Source: Martelella endophytica (GTDB lineage Bacteria > Pseudomonadota > Alphaproteobacteria > Rhizobiales > Rhizobiaceae). From it: a DNA stretch of 64,000 bases. Positions 46,212-56,158 of this stretch are shown piece after piece (positions within the stretch are counted from its first letter, which is position 1; each line of letters starts with the position of its first letter). The DNA is taken from contig NZ_CP010803.1 of the NCBI RefSeq assembly GCF_000960975.1, forward strand, positions 1,327,908 to 1,391,907, given 5' to 3'. A program made the translations under genes and the position numbers. The notes beneath the pieces are model-generated. The model saw only the letters and a list, made by a program, of their open reading frames with translations, was not told the DNA's origin and did no database searches.

Positions 46212-47720
46212 CTAGAGCGTTACGCGGATCATCGAATAGGAGTAGGGCGGGACCGTCACGGTAATCTTGCCTCCAGCAAGGTTCGCCCCTTCCTTCCGCT
46301 CCGGCTTCACGTTGTCCGGGTTGTCCCGACTGTTCACCGCTTCCAGATCGTCATGCTTGATCAGCGTATGTTCGACCGATTTTGCCTCGCCGAAGCGCTC
46401 CAACGCAAGGTCGATCGTGATTGCTTCGCTCTCGTGACGGTTGACGGCGAAGAAGGTCACGGTTCCGGCATCGCCGTCGTGAACACCCGCGACGTCGAGA
46501 TAGGAGACGTTCGCGGCGATATCGGCATTGTAGCTCGGGCAATCGACGTCGAGCTGCAGCGCGGTGCCGCGGCCGTAACGCGAGGCGAACTGGAAGGGAT
46601 AGTAGATCGTCTGCTTCCAGGATGCGCCGCCGGGCTCGGTCATGATCGGGGCGATGACGTTGACGAGCTGGGCAATGCAGGCGATGCCGACGACGTCGGA
46701 GCGGCGGATGAAGGTATTGAGGATGCAGCCGACCTGCAGCACGTCCTCGAAATTGTAGATGTCCTCCAGAAGAACCGGCGCATGCGGCCAGTCCCATTCC
46801 TTGACGCGCTTCTCGTCCTGCTTGCGCTCGTGATACCAGACGTTCCACTCGTCGAAGGAAATCTTGACGTCGTGCTTGGCGCGCTTCTTCGCCTTCACAT
46901 AGTCGATGACGCCGCTGACGGTGCCGATATAGCGGTCGAGCTTTTCGGGAAGCGCAAGATATTCGCGCGTGTTCTTCTCGTAGTTCATGAAATACATGTG
47001 CAGCGAGATGAAATCGACCTGTTCGTAGGTCTCTTCCAGCACTGTCGCCTCCCACTGCGGATAGGTCGGCATTTCGGCGGAGGAGGAGCCGCAGACGATG
47101 AGCTGCAGCTTGTCGTCGAAGGCGCGCAACGCCTTGGCTGTCTCATTGGCGAGATGCCCGTATTCATGGGCGGACTTGTGGCCGACCTGCCAGGGCCCGT
47201 CCATCTCGTTACCGAGGCACCAGACCTTGACGTCCCAGGGATCGGCGCGGCCGTTCTTCTTCCTGAGGTCCGACCAGTAGCTGCCGCCCGGATGATTGAC
47301 GTATTCGACGAAGTTGCGGGCATCATCGAGCCCGCGCGAGCCGAGATTGACGGCCAGCATCATCTCGGTATTGGCCGATTTTGCCCATTCCGCGAATTCG
47401 TGGATGCCGACCTGATTCGATTCCGAGGTGCGCCAGGCGAGATCGAGGCGCGTCGGGCGATCTTCCTTCGGGCCGATGCCGTCTTCCCAGTTATAGGCGG
47501 AGACGAAATTGCCGCCGGGATAGCGGCAGATCGGCGTATCGAGCTCGCGTACGAGGTCGATGACATCACGGCGCATGCCGTGCTCGTCTGCCGTCGGATG
47601 ACCCGGTTCGTAGATGCCGGTGTAGACCGCACGCCCGAGATGCTCGAGGAATGAACCGTATACCCGCTTGTCGATGTCCGCGATGGTGAAGCGCGCGTGC
47701 GCTGTAACCTTAGCTTCCAT
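46212..47720 (-). CDS. Alpha-L-arabinofuranosidase, GH51
   Basis: A 502-residue intracellular glycosidase releasing arabinofuranose from arabinan or arabinoxylan oligosaccharides. Acid/base Glu is in C-L-G-N-E-M-D-G-P-W and nucleophile Glu in I-S-F-D-E-W-N-V-W-Y; N-terminal I-Y-G-S-F-L-E-H-L-G-R-A-V-Y-type signature (V-Y-G-S-F-L-E-H-L-G) and R-Y-P-G-G-N-F-V-S-A-Y-N-W are GH51 marks. No signal peptide. The ATG at 47720 has a GGGGGAGG ribosome site. First gene of the operon that continues with binding protein and permeases; the operator at 47755 lies just upstream. Confidence 0.94.
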   Translation of the reverse strand: MEAKVTAHARFTIADIDKRVYGSFLEHLGRAVYTGIYEPGHPTADEHGMRRDVIDLVRELDTPICRYPGGNFVSAYNWEDGIGPKEDRPTRLDLAWRTSESNQVGIHEFAEWAKSANTEMMLAVNLGSRGLDDARNFVEYVNHPGGSYWSDLRKKNGRADPWDVKVWCLGNEMDGPWQVGHKSAHEYGHLANETAKALRAFDDKLQLIVCGSSSAEMPTYPQWEATVLEETYEQVDFISLHMYFMNYEKNTREYLALPEKLDRYIGTVSGVIDYVKAKKRAKHDVKISFDEWNVWYHERKQDEKRVKEWDWPHAPVLLEDIYNFEDVLQVGCILNTFIRRSDVVGIACIAQLVNVIAPIMTEPGGASWKQTIYYPFQFASRYGRGTALQLDVDCPSYNADIAANVSYLDVAGVHDGDAGTVTFFAVNRHESEAITIDLALERFGEAKSVEHTLIKHDDLEAVNSRDNPDNVKPERKEGANLAGGKITVTVPPYSYSMIRVTL

Positions 47721-47754
47721 GGTCCTCCCCCGTGAAGCACTAAATCCATTTTTT

Positions 47755-47767
47755 CGGTTTAAATCCG
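47755..47767. promoter_or_regulatory. Candidate operator before GH51 operon
   Basis: CGGTTTAAATCCG, a 13-base palindrome with one mismatched pair, 35 bases before the ATG. AAATCC recurs 20 bases away (47742). No regulator gene is adjacent, so the protein is unknown. Confidence 0.4.
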
Positions 47768-47839
47768 ATTGGCTGAATAATAAGCCCTTCCTGACGCCAT
47801 CCGTCAAGTGGTCTTGGGCGGCATTTTCCGACGGCGGAC

Positions 47840-48532
47840 CTAAAGGCCGACGACCTCATAGTCCGGCGTGCCCCGCCAGACGAGGTCCCAGTTGGCGCCG
47901 GGGCGGACATTCTGGACGGCGGCGGGCTGGAAGGCGACGAGGCAGCGCCCGCCCCGATGGCGCACGGAGGGATAGATCAGCCCGCGATGGCCGCGCCCCA
48001 TCAGTTGGCGGGCAAGCGCCTGCCCTTCCGGATAGCCTTCGGCCGGCTCCGGCGTTAGCGCCGGATGGTCGGGCTCGTCGGTGATATCGGGAAAATCGCC
48101 GATGAAATCGCTCAGGATTTCGACATAGCGGGCGCTGTCCTCGAACCTTCCGATATAGGAGAGCTCGCGGGTCCGGTGGAAGGCGACCTCCTCGACCGAG
48201 GTGAGGAATTCCCAGCTGCAATACCAGGCGCCGCGGCTCTCGTCGTTGAAGCGGTTGCCGCCCGCGCGCGTATAGGAAAAGGCGGCGTTGACGTGGCCCT
48301 CGCCATAAAGCCTCAGATCGTTCTCGCGGCGCGCCCAGGCCAGTTCGCGGCGATCGAGATGCAGGTTGCGGCCGCGCTCGCTCGTCAGGCGGGCGCTCGT
48401 CAGCCCCTCGATTTCGGCGAGTGCCGCCATCTCGGCGTCGCTGTCGACCAGTCCGCCGAGCGCCGGCGGCTTGTGATAGGTCGCGGGGATGAGCCGGACC
48501 AGCGCGCGATCGGTCAGAGTGGTAATCTTCAC
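47840..48532 (-). CDS. RES-domain toxin
   Basis: A 230-residue protein of the RES family, NAD-degrading toxins of type II toxin-antitoxin systems. The residues naming the family are placed at R-L-I-P-A-T-Y (Arg), Y-S (A-F-S-Y-T, with R-F-N at G-N-R-F-N-D-E-S-R-G) and V-E-E-V-A-F-H. A GTG at 48532 overlaps the TGA of the antitoxin (GTGA), so the start is clear, and the pair is translationally coupled. Inference: it depletes NAD+ when the antitoxin is lost. Complete and apparently intact. Confidence 0.88.
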   Translation of the reverse strand: MKITTLTDRALVRLIPATYHKPPALGGLVDSDAEMAALAEIEGLTSARLTSERGRNLHLDRRELAWARRENDLRLYGEGHVNAAFSYTRAGGNRFNDESRGAWYCSWEFLTSVEEVAFHRTRELSYIGRFEDSARYVEILSDFIGDFPDITDEPDHPALTPEPAEGYPEGQALARQLMGRGHRGLIYPSVRHRGGRCLVAFQPAAVQNVRPGANWDLVWRGTPDYEVVGL

Positions 48533-48918
48533 GCGCCGCCCCTCAGCGCATCGAGATAGTTGCGCACGCGCAGGAATTGCGGCAGGCCGTCCTCGATCAT
48601 CGTGTCGATTGGCCGGGCGCCGTGAAACAGCGGCCCCTGATTGGCAAGCCTGATCCAGTCGCGGGAAATCTCCGGGCCGAAATAGAGTTCGAGCGCCTTG
48701 TAGATACCGATGACCGCGGATAGGCGCAGCATCTGATCGCGGGTCAGTTCGCCGCGGAAATCGGGCTTCTTCGCCCGCTTCCAGGTGCTCTCCGACATGT
48801 CGGCAAGGGCGGCGGCTTCGGCCTGCGGGATACGCCAGGCCTCGATGATGCGCGAGAAGGCCTTCAGCGCGACAATCGCGCGTGCGGGGTTCGATTGGCT
48901 TTCGGCAAGTTGCGCCAT
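48529..48918 (-). CDS. Xre/MbcA/ParS-family antitoxin
   Basis: A 129-residue antitoxin: an Xre-like helix-turn-helix (I-I-E-A-W-R-I-P-Q-A-E-A-A-A-L-A-D-M-S-E-S-T-W-K-R) and the C-terminal MbcA/ParS toxin-binding region, with G-A-R-P-I-D-T-M-I-E-D-G-L-P (family G-x-x-P motif) and a C-terminal tail that enters the RES active site in known complexes. It precedes the toxin, as usual, and should repress its own promoter. Confidence 0.88.
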   Translation of the reverse strand: MAQLAESQSNPARAIVALKAFSRIIEAWRIPQAEAAALADMSESTWKRAKKPDFRGELTRDQMLRLSAVIGIYKALELYFGPEISRDWIRLANQGPLFHGARPIDTMIEDGLPQFLRVRNYLDALRGGA

Positions 48919-49239
48919 GGTTAATCCTCGAGCTCAACCCAAAATAAGACCATATGAACTTTAAATCAAGGCTAAATGAACCTGAAAGCCGCCATCACGG
49001 TCGACGGACGCGGCCAAACCTGGCTGACCGACGAAAAGAAGCCTTACAGGTCCGGAATTGGCGCCGAATTGGCGTCGCTCGGGCTGTTTCCCGCCTTGCA
49101 GAGCCATTTCGTGCTTATTATATAGCCATCACAACGGCGTTATCGCCGCCTGCGAAATCAAAGAAAGACCATAGCTCAAGGGGCCGTCATGGAATGCCTG
49201 AAGGGTTCGGATGGCCTGCTTAAAAGGAGAGAATCGAAA
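48919..49239. other. Divergent region upstream of dnaK
   Basis: A 321-base spacer between the antitoxin and dnaK. It holds the antitoxin promoter (AT-rich 48925-48975) and the dnaK promoter at 49095-49123, leaving a leader of about 105 bases before dnaK. No coding frame or CIRCE-type inverted repeat was seen. Confidence 0.5.
49095..49123 (+). promoter_or_regulatory. dnaK promoter, RpoH or housekeeping type
   Basis: CTTGCA (49095-49100), 17-base spacer, TTATAT (49118-49123). The CTTG start suits RpoH heat-shock sigma factor, the expected regulator of dnaK in rhizobia. Confidence 0.5.
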
Positions 49240-51168
<1,929 letters not shown>

Positions 51169-51202
51169 TTTAGTCATCAGGCAGCATCAACACTAACGAA
51201 AA

Positions 51203-51240
51203 TCCGGCCGTCGCAAACGACGGCCGGACAACTCTTTTGA
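51203..51240 (+). terminator. Attenuator hairpin between dnaK and dnaJ
   Basis: TCCGGCCGTCG, CAAA, CGACGGCCGGA (51203-51228), then CAACTCTTTT. An 11-bp perfect stem and a weak T tail suggest partial termination, lowering dnaJ relative to dnaK. Confidence 0.7.
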
Positions 51241-51258
51241 AGAGGTTGGCAAAACTCC

Positions 51259-52404
51259 ATGGCAAAAGCGGACTATTACGAGACACTCGGCGTCGGCCGT
51301 TCGGCGGACGAGAAGGAGCTCAAGAGCGCTTTCCGCAAGCTTGCGATGAAGTATCACCCGGACAGAAATCCGGACAATGCCGAGTCGGAAAAGAAGTTCA
51401 AGGAAATCAACGAAGCCTACGAGACGCTGAAGGACCCGCAGAAGCGGGCGGCCTATGACCGCTTCGGCCATGCCGCCTTCGAAAACGGTGGTCCGGGCGC
51501 TGGCGGCTTCGGCGGCGGCGCGGCTGGCTTCGGCGGTGCCGGCGGTTTCTCCGATATCTTCGAGGATATCTTCGGCGAGATGATGGGCGGCGCCCGTGGC
51601 CGCCGTTCCTCCGGCGGGCGCGAACGCGGCGCGGATCTGCGTTACAACATGGAAATCACCCTCGAGGAAGCCTTTGAAGGCAAGACGGCGCAGATCCGCG
51701 TGCCGACCTCGATCGTGTGCGACGAGTGCTCCGGCTCGGGCGCCAAGCCCGGTTCCTCGCCGACGAGCTGCCCCACCTGTCACGGTGCCGGCCGCGTGCG
51801 CGCTGCCCAGGGCTTCTTCTCCGTCGAACGCACCTGCCCGACCTGTCACGGCCGCGGCGAGATCATATCTGATCCCTGCCCCAAGTGCCACGGCGATGGC
51901 CGCGTGGTGCAGGAGCGCTCGCTTTCGGTCAACATTCCCGCCGGCATCGAGGATGGCACCCGCATCCGCCTTCAGGGCGAGGGCGAGGCCGGTCTGCGCG
52001 GCGGACCTTCGGGCGATCTCTACATCTTCCTGTCGGTCAAGCCGCACCCGTTCTTCCAGCGCGATGGCGCCGACCTGCATTGCTCGGTACCGATCTCGAT
52101 GACCCAGGCAACGCTGGGCGGCAAGTTCGAGGTCACCACGCTCGACGGCGCCAAATCCCGCGTCGCCGTGCCGGAAGGCACCCAGACCGGCAAGCAGTTC
52201 CGCCTGAAGGGCAAGGGCATGCCGGTGCTGCGGTCCTCGCACAAGGGCGACCTCTATATCCAGGTCCGCGTCGAAACCCCGCAGAAACTCACCAAGCGCC
52301 AGCGCGAACTGCTGCAGGAATTCGAGGAGCTGTCGTCCAACGAAAACAACCCGGAATCGAACGGCTTCTTTGCCAAGATGAAGGACTTCTTCGGGACGGA
52401 ATAA
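51259..52404 (+). CDS. dnaJ: Co-chaperone DnaJ (Hsp40)
   Basis: A 381-residue type I DnaJ: J domain with the H-P-D triad (K-Y-H-P-D-R-N), a glycine/phenylalanine-rich linker ([12 protein letters not shown]), a zinc-binding region with four C-x-x-C-x-G-x-G repeats ([32 protein letters not shown]), and C-terminal substrate domains. It stimulates DnaK ATPase and hands over clients. Confidence 0.98.
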   Translation: MAKADYYETLGVGRSADEKELKSAFRKLAMKYHPDRNPDNAESEKKFKEINEAYETLKDPQKRAAYDRFGHAAFENGGPGAGGFGGGAAGFGGAGGFSDIFEDIFGEMMGGARGRRSSGGRERGADLRYNMEITLEEAFEGKTAQIRVPTSIVCDECSGSGAKPGSSPTSCPTCHGAGRVRAAQGFFSVERTCPTCHGRGEIISDPCPKCHGDGRVVQERSLSVNIPAGIEDGTRIRLQGEGEAGLRGGPSGDLYIFLSVKPHPFFQRDGADLHCSVPISMTQATLGGKFEVTTLDGAKSRVAVPEGTQTGKQFRLKGKGMPVLRSSHKGDLYIQVRVETPQKLTKRQRELLQEFEELSSNENNPESNGFFAKMKDFFGTE

Positions 52405-52430
52405 TGTCCGCTTGATGATCAAAAGAAAGA

Positions 52431-52453
52431 GCCGGGCCATTGCCCGGCTTTTT
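52431..52453. terminator. Bidirectional terminator after dnaJ
   Basis: GCCGGGC (52431-52437), CATT, GCCCGGC (52442-52448), TTTTT. The preceding AAAAGAAAGA gives a T tract on the other strand, so it can also end the convergent small gene, whose stop codon overlaps the tail. Confidence 0.88.
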
Positions 52454-52710
52454 CATGTCCGGACGGGCCTGAGGATAAACCGGGCAAAAACGCGGTGAAC
52501 GGCTGGCATCACGAAATAGACCATCAGCAGTACCATGATCGGAGTGACGATCAGCGTGCGCTGCCAGAGCGGCCAGCTCCTGGTGAAGGTCGCCACGCCG
52601 TATAGGAGTGCGGTGATGACGGGATAGACCGCCAGAATGAGAAACAGGGCGAGCCGTGCTTTTGAGGGAAGATGCGTGTGCTGATGCGCTGGATGCGTCT
52701 TGGCCAACAT
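52453..52710 (-). CDS. Small two-helix membrane protein
   Basis: An 85-residue inner-membrane protein: a His-rich N-terminus (H-P-A-H-Q-H-T-H), two hydrophobic helices (A-L-F-L-I-L-A-V-Y-P-V-I-T-A-L-L-Y-G-V and T-L-I-V-T-P-I-M-V-L-L-M-V-Y-F-V-M), and a basic C-terminus. It resembles DUF2798-type proteins in size and layout, but I cannot confirm the family. It is divergent from a TetR gene with a palindromic operator between, so its expression is probably repressed by that TetR. The ATG at 52710 has a weak ribosome site; the frame is open upstream. Confidence 0.7.
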   Translation of the reverse strand: MLAKTHPAHQHTHLPSKARLALFLILAVYPVITALLYGVATFTRSWPLWQRTLIVTPIMVLLMVYFVMPAVHRVFARFILRPVRT

Positions 52711-52722
52711 GGAAACTCTATA

Positions 52723-52737
52723 GAAACGATACGTTTC
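52723..52737. promoter_or_regulatory. TetR operator between divergent genes
   Basis: GAAACG-ATA-CGTTTC: a perfect 15-base palindrome, followed by GTTTATATAT, placed 13 bases before the small membrane gene and 98 before the tetR start. This is a typical TetR site and layout. Confidence 0.72.
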
Positions 52738-52834
52738 GTTTATATATGTCTGCGAGGTTTCTTGCAAGTCCGAATTGTGTTAGGTCTCCCAGGCAAATCG
52801 ACGTCCTGTGAAAGGGGTTGGCGCCAGGCCTGCC

Positions 52835-53437
52835 ATGTCCCAAGCGACAAAAGAGAAAAAGAGACGCGCTTCCATTGGTGCGAGCAGAAACCCGGAAAGC
52901 CAGGAAGCAATCCTTCAGGCTGCCGAAGCGATCCTGCTCGAGGCCGGTCTGCACGGATTCTCGATCGAGGCGGTGGCGCGCCGCGCCCATGCAGGCAAGC
53001 CAACGATCTATCGCTGGTGGCCGAACAAGACGGCACTGCTGCTGGACGTCTATCTCCGTCAGAAATCGGATAATATCTTCGCGGATACAGGCGATGTAGA
53101 AGAGGACGTCTTCCTGTTTTTGAAGCGGCTTATCGGATACTGGCGCGAGACGCCGGGCGGGGCGTTGTTCCGCAGCGTTATTGCAGCCATTCAGGGCGAC
53201 CCTGATATGGCGTCGACCCTTCGTGCCTTTGCGCATGAGCGTCACCAGCGGACAGCGGAGATCTTCCGCAGGGGGCAGGAACGCGGAGAAATTGCAGCTT
53301 GGGTCGATCCCAAACTTTCGGCAGAGATTACCTCCTACTATGCCTGGGGCCGGCTGTTGCGCGACGAGCTTGATGTTGCCGACGAAATCTTGCGGCAGGT
53401 GGCGCGCCAGATTGTCGAGGGGTTGCGTTCGCGCTGA
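52835..53437 (+). CDS. TetR-family regulator
   Basis: A 200-residue regulator: helix-turn-helix with A-I-L-Q-A-A-E-A-I-L-L-E-A-G-L-H-G-F-S-I-E-A-V-A-R-R-A and K-P-T-I-Y-R-W-W-P-N-K (the W-W-P form of the recognition helix, common in AcrR/TetR_C_11 types), and a C-terminal ligand domain. Divergent from the small membrane gene across an operator palindrome. Start at ATG 52835; a GTG at 52808 is the in-frame alternative. Confidence 0.85.
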   Translation: MSQATKEKKRRASIGASRNPESQEAILQAAEAILLEAGLHGFSIEAVARRAHAGKPTIYRWWPNKTALLLDVYLRQKSDNIFADTGDVEEDVFLFLKRLIGYWRETPGGALFRSVIAAIQGDPDMASTLRAFAHERHQRTAEIFRRGQERGEIAAWVDPKLSAEITSYYAWGRLLRDELDVADEILRQVARQIVEGLRSR

Positions 53438-53479
53438 AGCGGGCTTGCTCGAACATCCGTTTCGTCGTAGCCAGCTTGC

Positions 53480-54604
53480 ATGCTGCCCTCGATCTTTCTC
53501 ACCGCGCTGAAGCTCACGGATTTCCGCAATTACGGAAAGGCCGCGCTTGCCTTTGACGGGCGGCATGTGGTGCTGACCGGCGACAATGGCTCGGGCAAGA
53601 CCAATCTGATGGAGGCGGTATCCTTTCTGTCGCCGGGGCGTGGCATGCGTCGGGCGGCCTATGGGCAGGTGGTGCGCAAGGAGGCCGATGCCGGCTTCAC
53701 CGTGTTCGCCGAGCTTGAGGGCATGGAGGGGGCCGTGTCGATCGGGACCGGCACGGATGGTGCCGAGGGCACGGGGCGCAGGGTGCGCATCAACGGCACC
53801 CAGGCCCAGACCGGCGATGAGCTTCTCGACCATGCCCGCGTGATCTGGCTGACACCGTCGATGGACGGGCTATTCACCGGCTCGGCTTCGGATCGTCGCC
53901 GCTTTCTCGACCGCATGGTGCTCTCCATCGACCCGGCGCATGGTCGCCGCGTGGCCGATTTCGAGCGCGCCATGCGTTCGCGCAACCGCCTCTTGTCGGA
54001 ACGCCGGCTGGAGCCGGTCTGGCTTTCGGGCCTCGAAGAGCAGATGGCGGGGCTTGGCGTCGCCATGGCGTTGGCGCGGCGCGAGCTGATTTCGCTGCTC
54101 GTGGCGCTGATCGCCGAGACCGCTGGCGGCTCGCCCTTTCCCGCCCCCGAAATCGCGCTTACCGGTTTTTTCGCCGATCACGCCGAAGCGCCGGCCATCG
54201 ATCTTGAGGATCGCTACCGCGCCATGCTGGAAGAGGAGCGCTACCGCGATGCCGGGGCAGGGCGCACGCTGGAGGGGCCGCATCGCAGCGACATGGAGGT
54301 GCGCCACGCAGCGAAGGCAATGGATGCCGCACTCTGTTCCACCGGCGAGCAGAAGGCGCTGCTGATCGGACTGGTGCTCGCCCATGCGCGGCTGACACGC
54401 CGCATCAGCGGCCATCCGCCGATCATGCTGTTCGATGAGGTGGCCGCCCATCTCGATGCCGGCCGCCGCGCCGCTCTCTTCGAGCGCATCGACGATATCG
54501 GTGGCCAGGCCTTCATGACCGGCACGGACCGGGCGCTGTTCGAAGCGCTTGGCGAGCGTGGGCAGTTCTTCACCGTCGCCGCCGGCACGGTCACGCCGGA
54601 ATGA
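53480..54604 (+). CDS. recF: DNA repair and recombination protein RecF
   Basis: A 374-residue SMC-like ATPase that loads RecA at single-strand gaps. The N-terminal L-T-D-F-R-N-Y-G-K-A, Walker A G-D-N-G-S-G-K-T-N-L-M-E-A, the signature S-T-G-E-Q-K-A-L-L-I-G and Walker B P-I-M-L-F-D-E-V are all present. Full length. It is not next to dnaN or gyrB here, as is usual for rhizobia. Convergent with slyX; stops are six bases apart. Confidence 0.95.
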   Translation: MLPSIFLTALKLTDFRNYGKAALAFDGRHVVLTGDNGSGKTNLMEAVSFLSPGRGMRRAAYGQVVRKEADAGFTVFAELEGMEGAVSIGTGTDGAEGTGRRVRINGTQAQTGDELLDHARVIWLTPSMDGLFTGSASDRRRFLDRMVLSIDPAHGRRVADFERAMRSRNRLLSERRLEPVWLSGLEEQMAGLGVAMALARRELISLLVALIAETAGGSPFPAPEIALTGFFADHAEAPAIDLEDRYRAMLEEERYRDAGAGRTLEGPHRSDMEVRHAAKAMDAALCSTGEQKALLIGLVLAHARLTRRISGHPPIMLFDEVAAHLDAGRRAALFERIDDIGGQAFMTGTDRALFEALGERGQFFTVAAGTVTPE

Positions 54605-54609
54605 TCGGC

Positions 54610-54813
54610 TCAGTAATGCGGAGGCTTGGTGATGGCGGGGCGTTCGCCGGCGCTTTCCTCAAGTTCCAGAAACCGGTCGGCAAGGACCTCGAACTGCTTC
54701 TTCAGCCGGTCGATTTCCTTCCACTGTGCCGCCAGCTGCTCCGACAATTCGTCGATCGTCTTCGCCTGATAGGCGACGGTTTCTTCCAGCTGCACGATAC
54801 GGTCTTCACTCAT
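54610..54813 (-). CDS. slyX: SlyX family protein
   Basis: A 67-residue coiled-coil protein (R-I-V-Q-L-E-E-T-V-A-Y-Q-A-K-T-I-D-E-L-S then L-A-A-Q-W-K-E-I-D-R-L) ending in K-P-P-H-Y, the hallmark C-terminus of SlyX. Function unknown. Convergent with recF, divergent from moeB. Confidence 0.92.
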   Translation of the reverse strand: MSEDRIVQLEETVAYQAKTIDELSEQLAAQWKEIDRLKKQFEVLADRFLELEESAGERPAITKPPHY

Positions 54814-54881
54814 GCTCGGTTTCCCATCACGTTTTCAGGAACGGCCGTTTCCGTCGGTTTCCTCCCTGCTATAGTGCGCCC

Positions 54882-55643
54882 ATGACAGACAGTGAACCCT
54901 TTTCTGCCGAAGAAATCGAACGTTATGCCCGCCACATCGTGTTGCCCGAGATCGGCGGCGCGGGGCAGCAGGCGCTGAAACGGGCGCGGGTGCTGGTGAT
55001 CGGCGCAGGCGGGCTCGGCAGTCCGGTGCTTGCCTATCTGGCCGCCGCCGGTATCGGTACGCTCGGCATTGCCGATGATGATGGCGTCAGCCTGTCGAAC
55101 CTGCAGCGGCAGGTGATCCACGACAGCGAGACGCTGGGTGCGGCCAAGACGGAAAGTGCCGCTCGCGCCATCGCCCGCATCAATCCGCATGTCGTCAGCC
55201 GGCGATATAATGAGCGGCTGAAAGCTGATAATATCGGCGACATTCTCGCAAGCTTCGATCTGCTGATCGATGGCTCCGACAATTTCGACACGCGCTATCT
55301 GGCCGCCGATGCGGCCGAACATGCCGAAATCCCGCTGGTTACCGGTGCGGTCGGCCGCTTCGATGGTTCGCTGACGGTGCTGAAACCCTATGCCATGGAT
55401 GACAGCGGCAAACCCAATCCACGCTACCGCGATCTTTATCCCAAGGCGCCGCCGGCAGGCCTTGTGCCCTCCTGCGCCGAAGCCGGGGTCATCGGCCCCG
55501 TCACCGGTGTCATCGGCACGCTGATGGCAATGGAGGCGGTAAAACTCATCACCGGCGCCGGCGCGCCGCTCATCGGCCGCCTGTTGCTCTATGACGGGCT
55601 TGGAGCCCGCTTCGACACAATCGCCTACGCCCGCAAGGTCTGA
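54882..55643 (+). CDS. moeB: ThiF/MoeB family adenylyltransferase (molybdopterin synthase activator)
   Basis: A 253-residue E1-like enzyme that adenylates the C-terminal glycine of MoaD or ThiS. R-Y-A-R-H-I-V-L-P-E-I-G-G start, nucleotide loop G-A-G-G-L-G-S-P-V, N-L-Q-R-Q-V-I-H, D-G-S-D-N-F-D-T-R and V-P-S-C-A-E-A-G-V-I-G-P-V-T-G are all typical. It lacks a rhodanese domain. The zinc CxxC pairs of E. coli MoeB are not evident. Whether it serves MoaD or ThiS cannot be told. Start at 54882 agrees with homologue N-termini. Confidence 0.88.
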   Translation: MTDSEPFSAEEIERYARHIVLPEIGGAGQQALKRARVLVIGAGGLGSPVLAYLAAAGIGTLGIADDDGVSLSNLQRQVIHDSETLGAAKTESAARAIARINPHVVSRRYNERLKADNIGDILASFDLLIDGSDNFDTRYLAADAAEHAEIPLVTGAVGRFDGSLTVLKPYAMDDSGKPNPRYRDLYPKAPPAGLVPSCAEAGVIGPVTGVIGTLMAMEAVKLITGAGAPLIGRLLLYDGLGARFDTIAYARKV

Positions 55644-55680
55644 GCCTCGGCTTGCTGGAAAACCCGGCCCCCACCGGTGT

Positions 55681-55705
55681 CATCCTCGGGCTTGACCCGA
55701 GGATC
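55681..55705. repeat. Dispersed palindromic repeat, copy 2
   Basis: CATCCTCGGG, CTTGA, CCCGAGGATCC in the spacer between the convergent moeB and phosphatase genes; the same element as at 25689. Confidence 0.8.
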
Positions 55706-55764
55706 CAGGCTGCCGTGACGTGCGTGTGAACAAGGTTATGCCTGATCAACGGCTTAAGCAGCAT

Positions 55765-55802
55765 AGCCCCAGCGTCTTCGGCTTTGTGAGCAGGCTGGGG
55801 CT
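55765..55802 (-). terminator. Hairpin after the Blh-type phosphatase gene
   Basis: AGCCCCAGC (55765-55773) pairs with GCTGGGGCT (55794-55802), 6 bases past the stop of the leftward gene. No U tract, so termination is uncertain. Confidence 0.45.
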
Positions 55803-55808
55803 GATCGA

Positions 55809-56144
55809 TCATCCGGCCTGGAGTGCGAGCTGGTAGAGGTTGGCGCAGCGTCCGCCCGATGCGCAGAAGGCGAGCACCGGCCCTTCCGTTTCCTTCAGGA
55901 TCTGCTTCAGTTTCGGCGCCTGGGTGATCGGCGAATGATTGCCGCCAACGGGCAGGTAGTGACACCCCAACCCCGCAGCCTTCGCGGCTTGCTCGATATC
56001 GCCGAACTTCGGCTGGAAGAAGCCTTCGCCGTCAGGCCGCATGCAGATCACGGCCTTGTAGCCGGCGCTGGCGACCTCCGCCATATCCTGCGGCTTGAGC
56101 TGGCCGGTCACATGATAGTGCTCGGTAACGGGGCGTGCGTGCAT
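55809..56144 (-). CDS. TIGR01244 / DUF442 sulfur phosphatase-like protein (Blh N-domain type)
   Basis: A 111-residue protein of the DUF442 group: T-G-Q-L-K-P-Q-D-M, V-I-C-M-R-P-D-G-E, Y-L-P-V and A-F-C-A-S-G-G-R-C, a Cys-x5-Arg-like site with the loop C-A-S-G-G-R. In the Blh proteins of rhizobia and Xylella this domain is fused to the metallo-beta-lactamase sulfur dioxygenase; here the two are separate neighbouring genes 14 bases apart. Expected to take part in sulfide detoxification. Confidence 0.85.
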   Translation of the reverse strand: MHARPVTEHYHVTGQLKPQDMAEVASAGYKAVICMRPDGEGFFQPKFGDIEQAAKAAGLGCHYLPVGGNHSPITQAPKLKQILKETEGPVLAFCASGGRCANLYQLALQAG

Positions 56145-56158
56145 GACATTTCCTCTTG

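Noticed and set aside
48919..49239. CIRCE element before dnaK
   Set aside because: No TTAGCACTC-type inverted repeat is present; an RpoH-like promoter is the likelier control.
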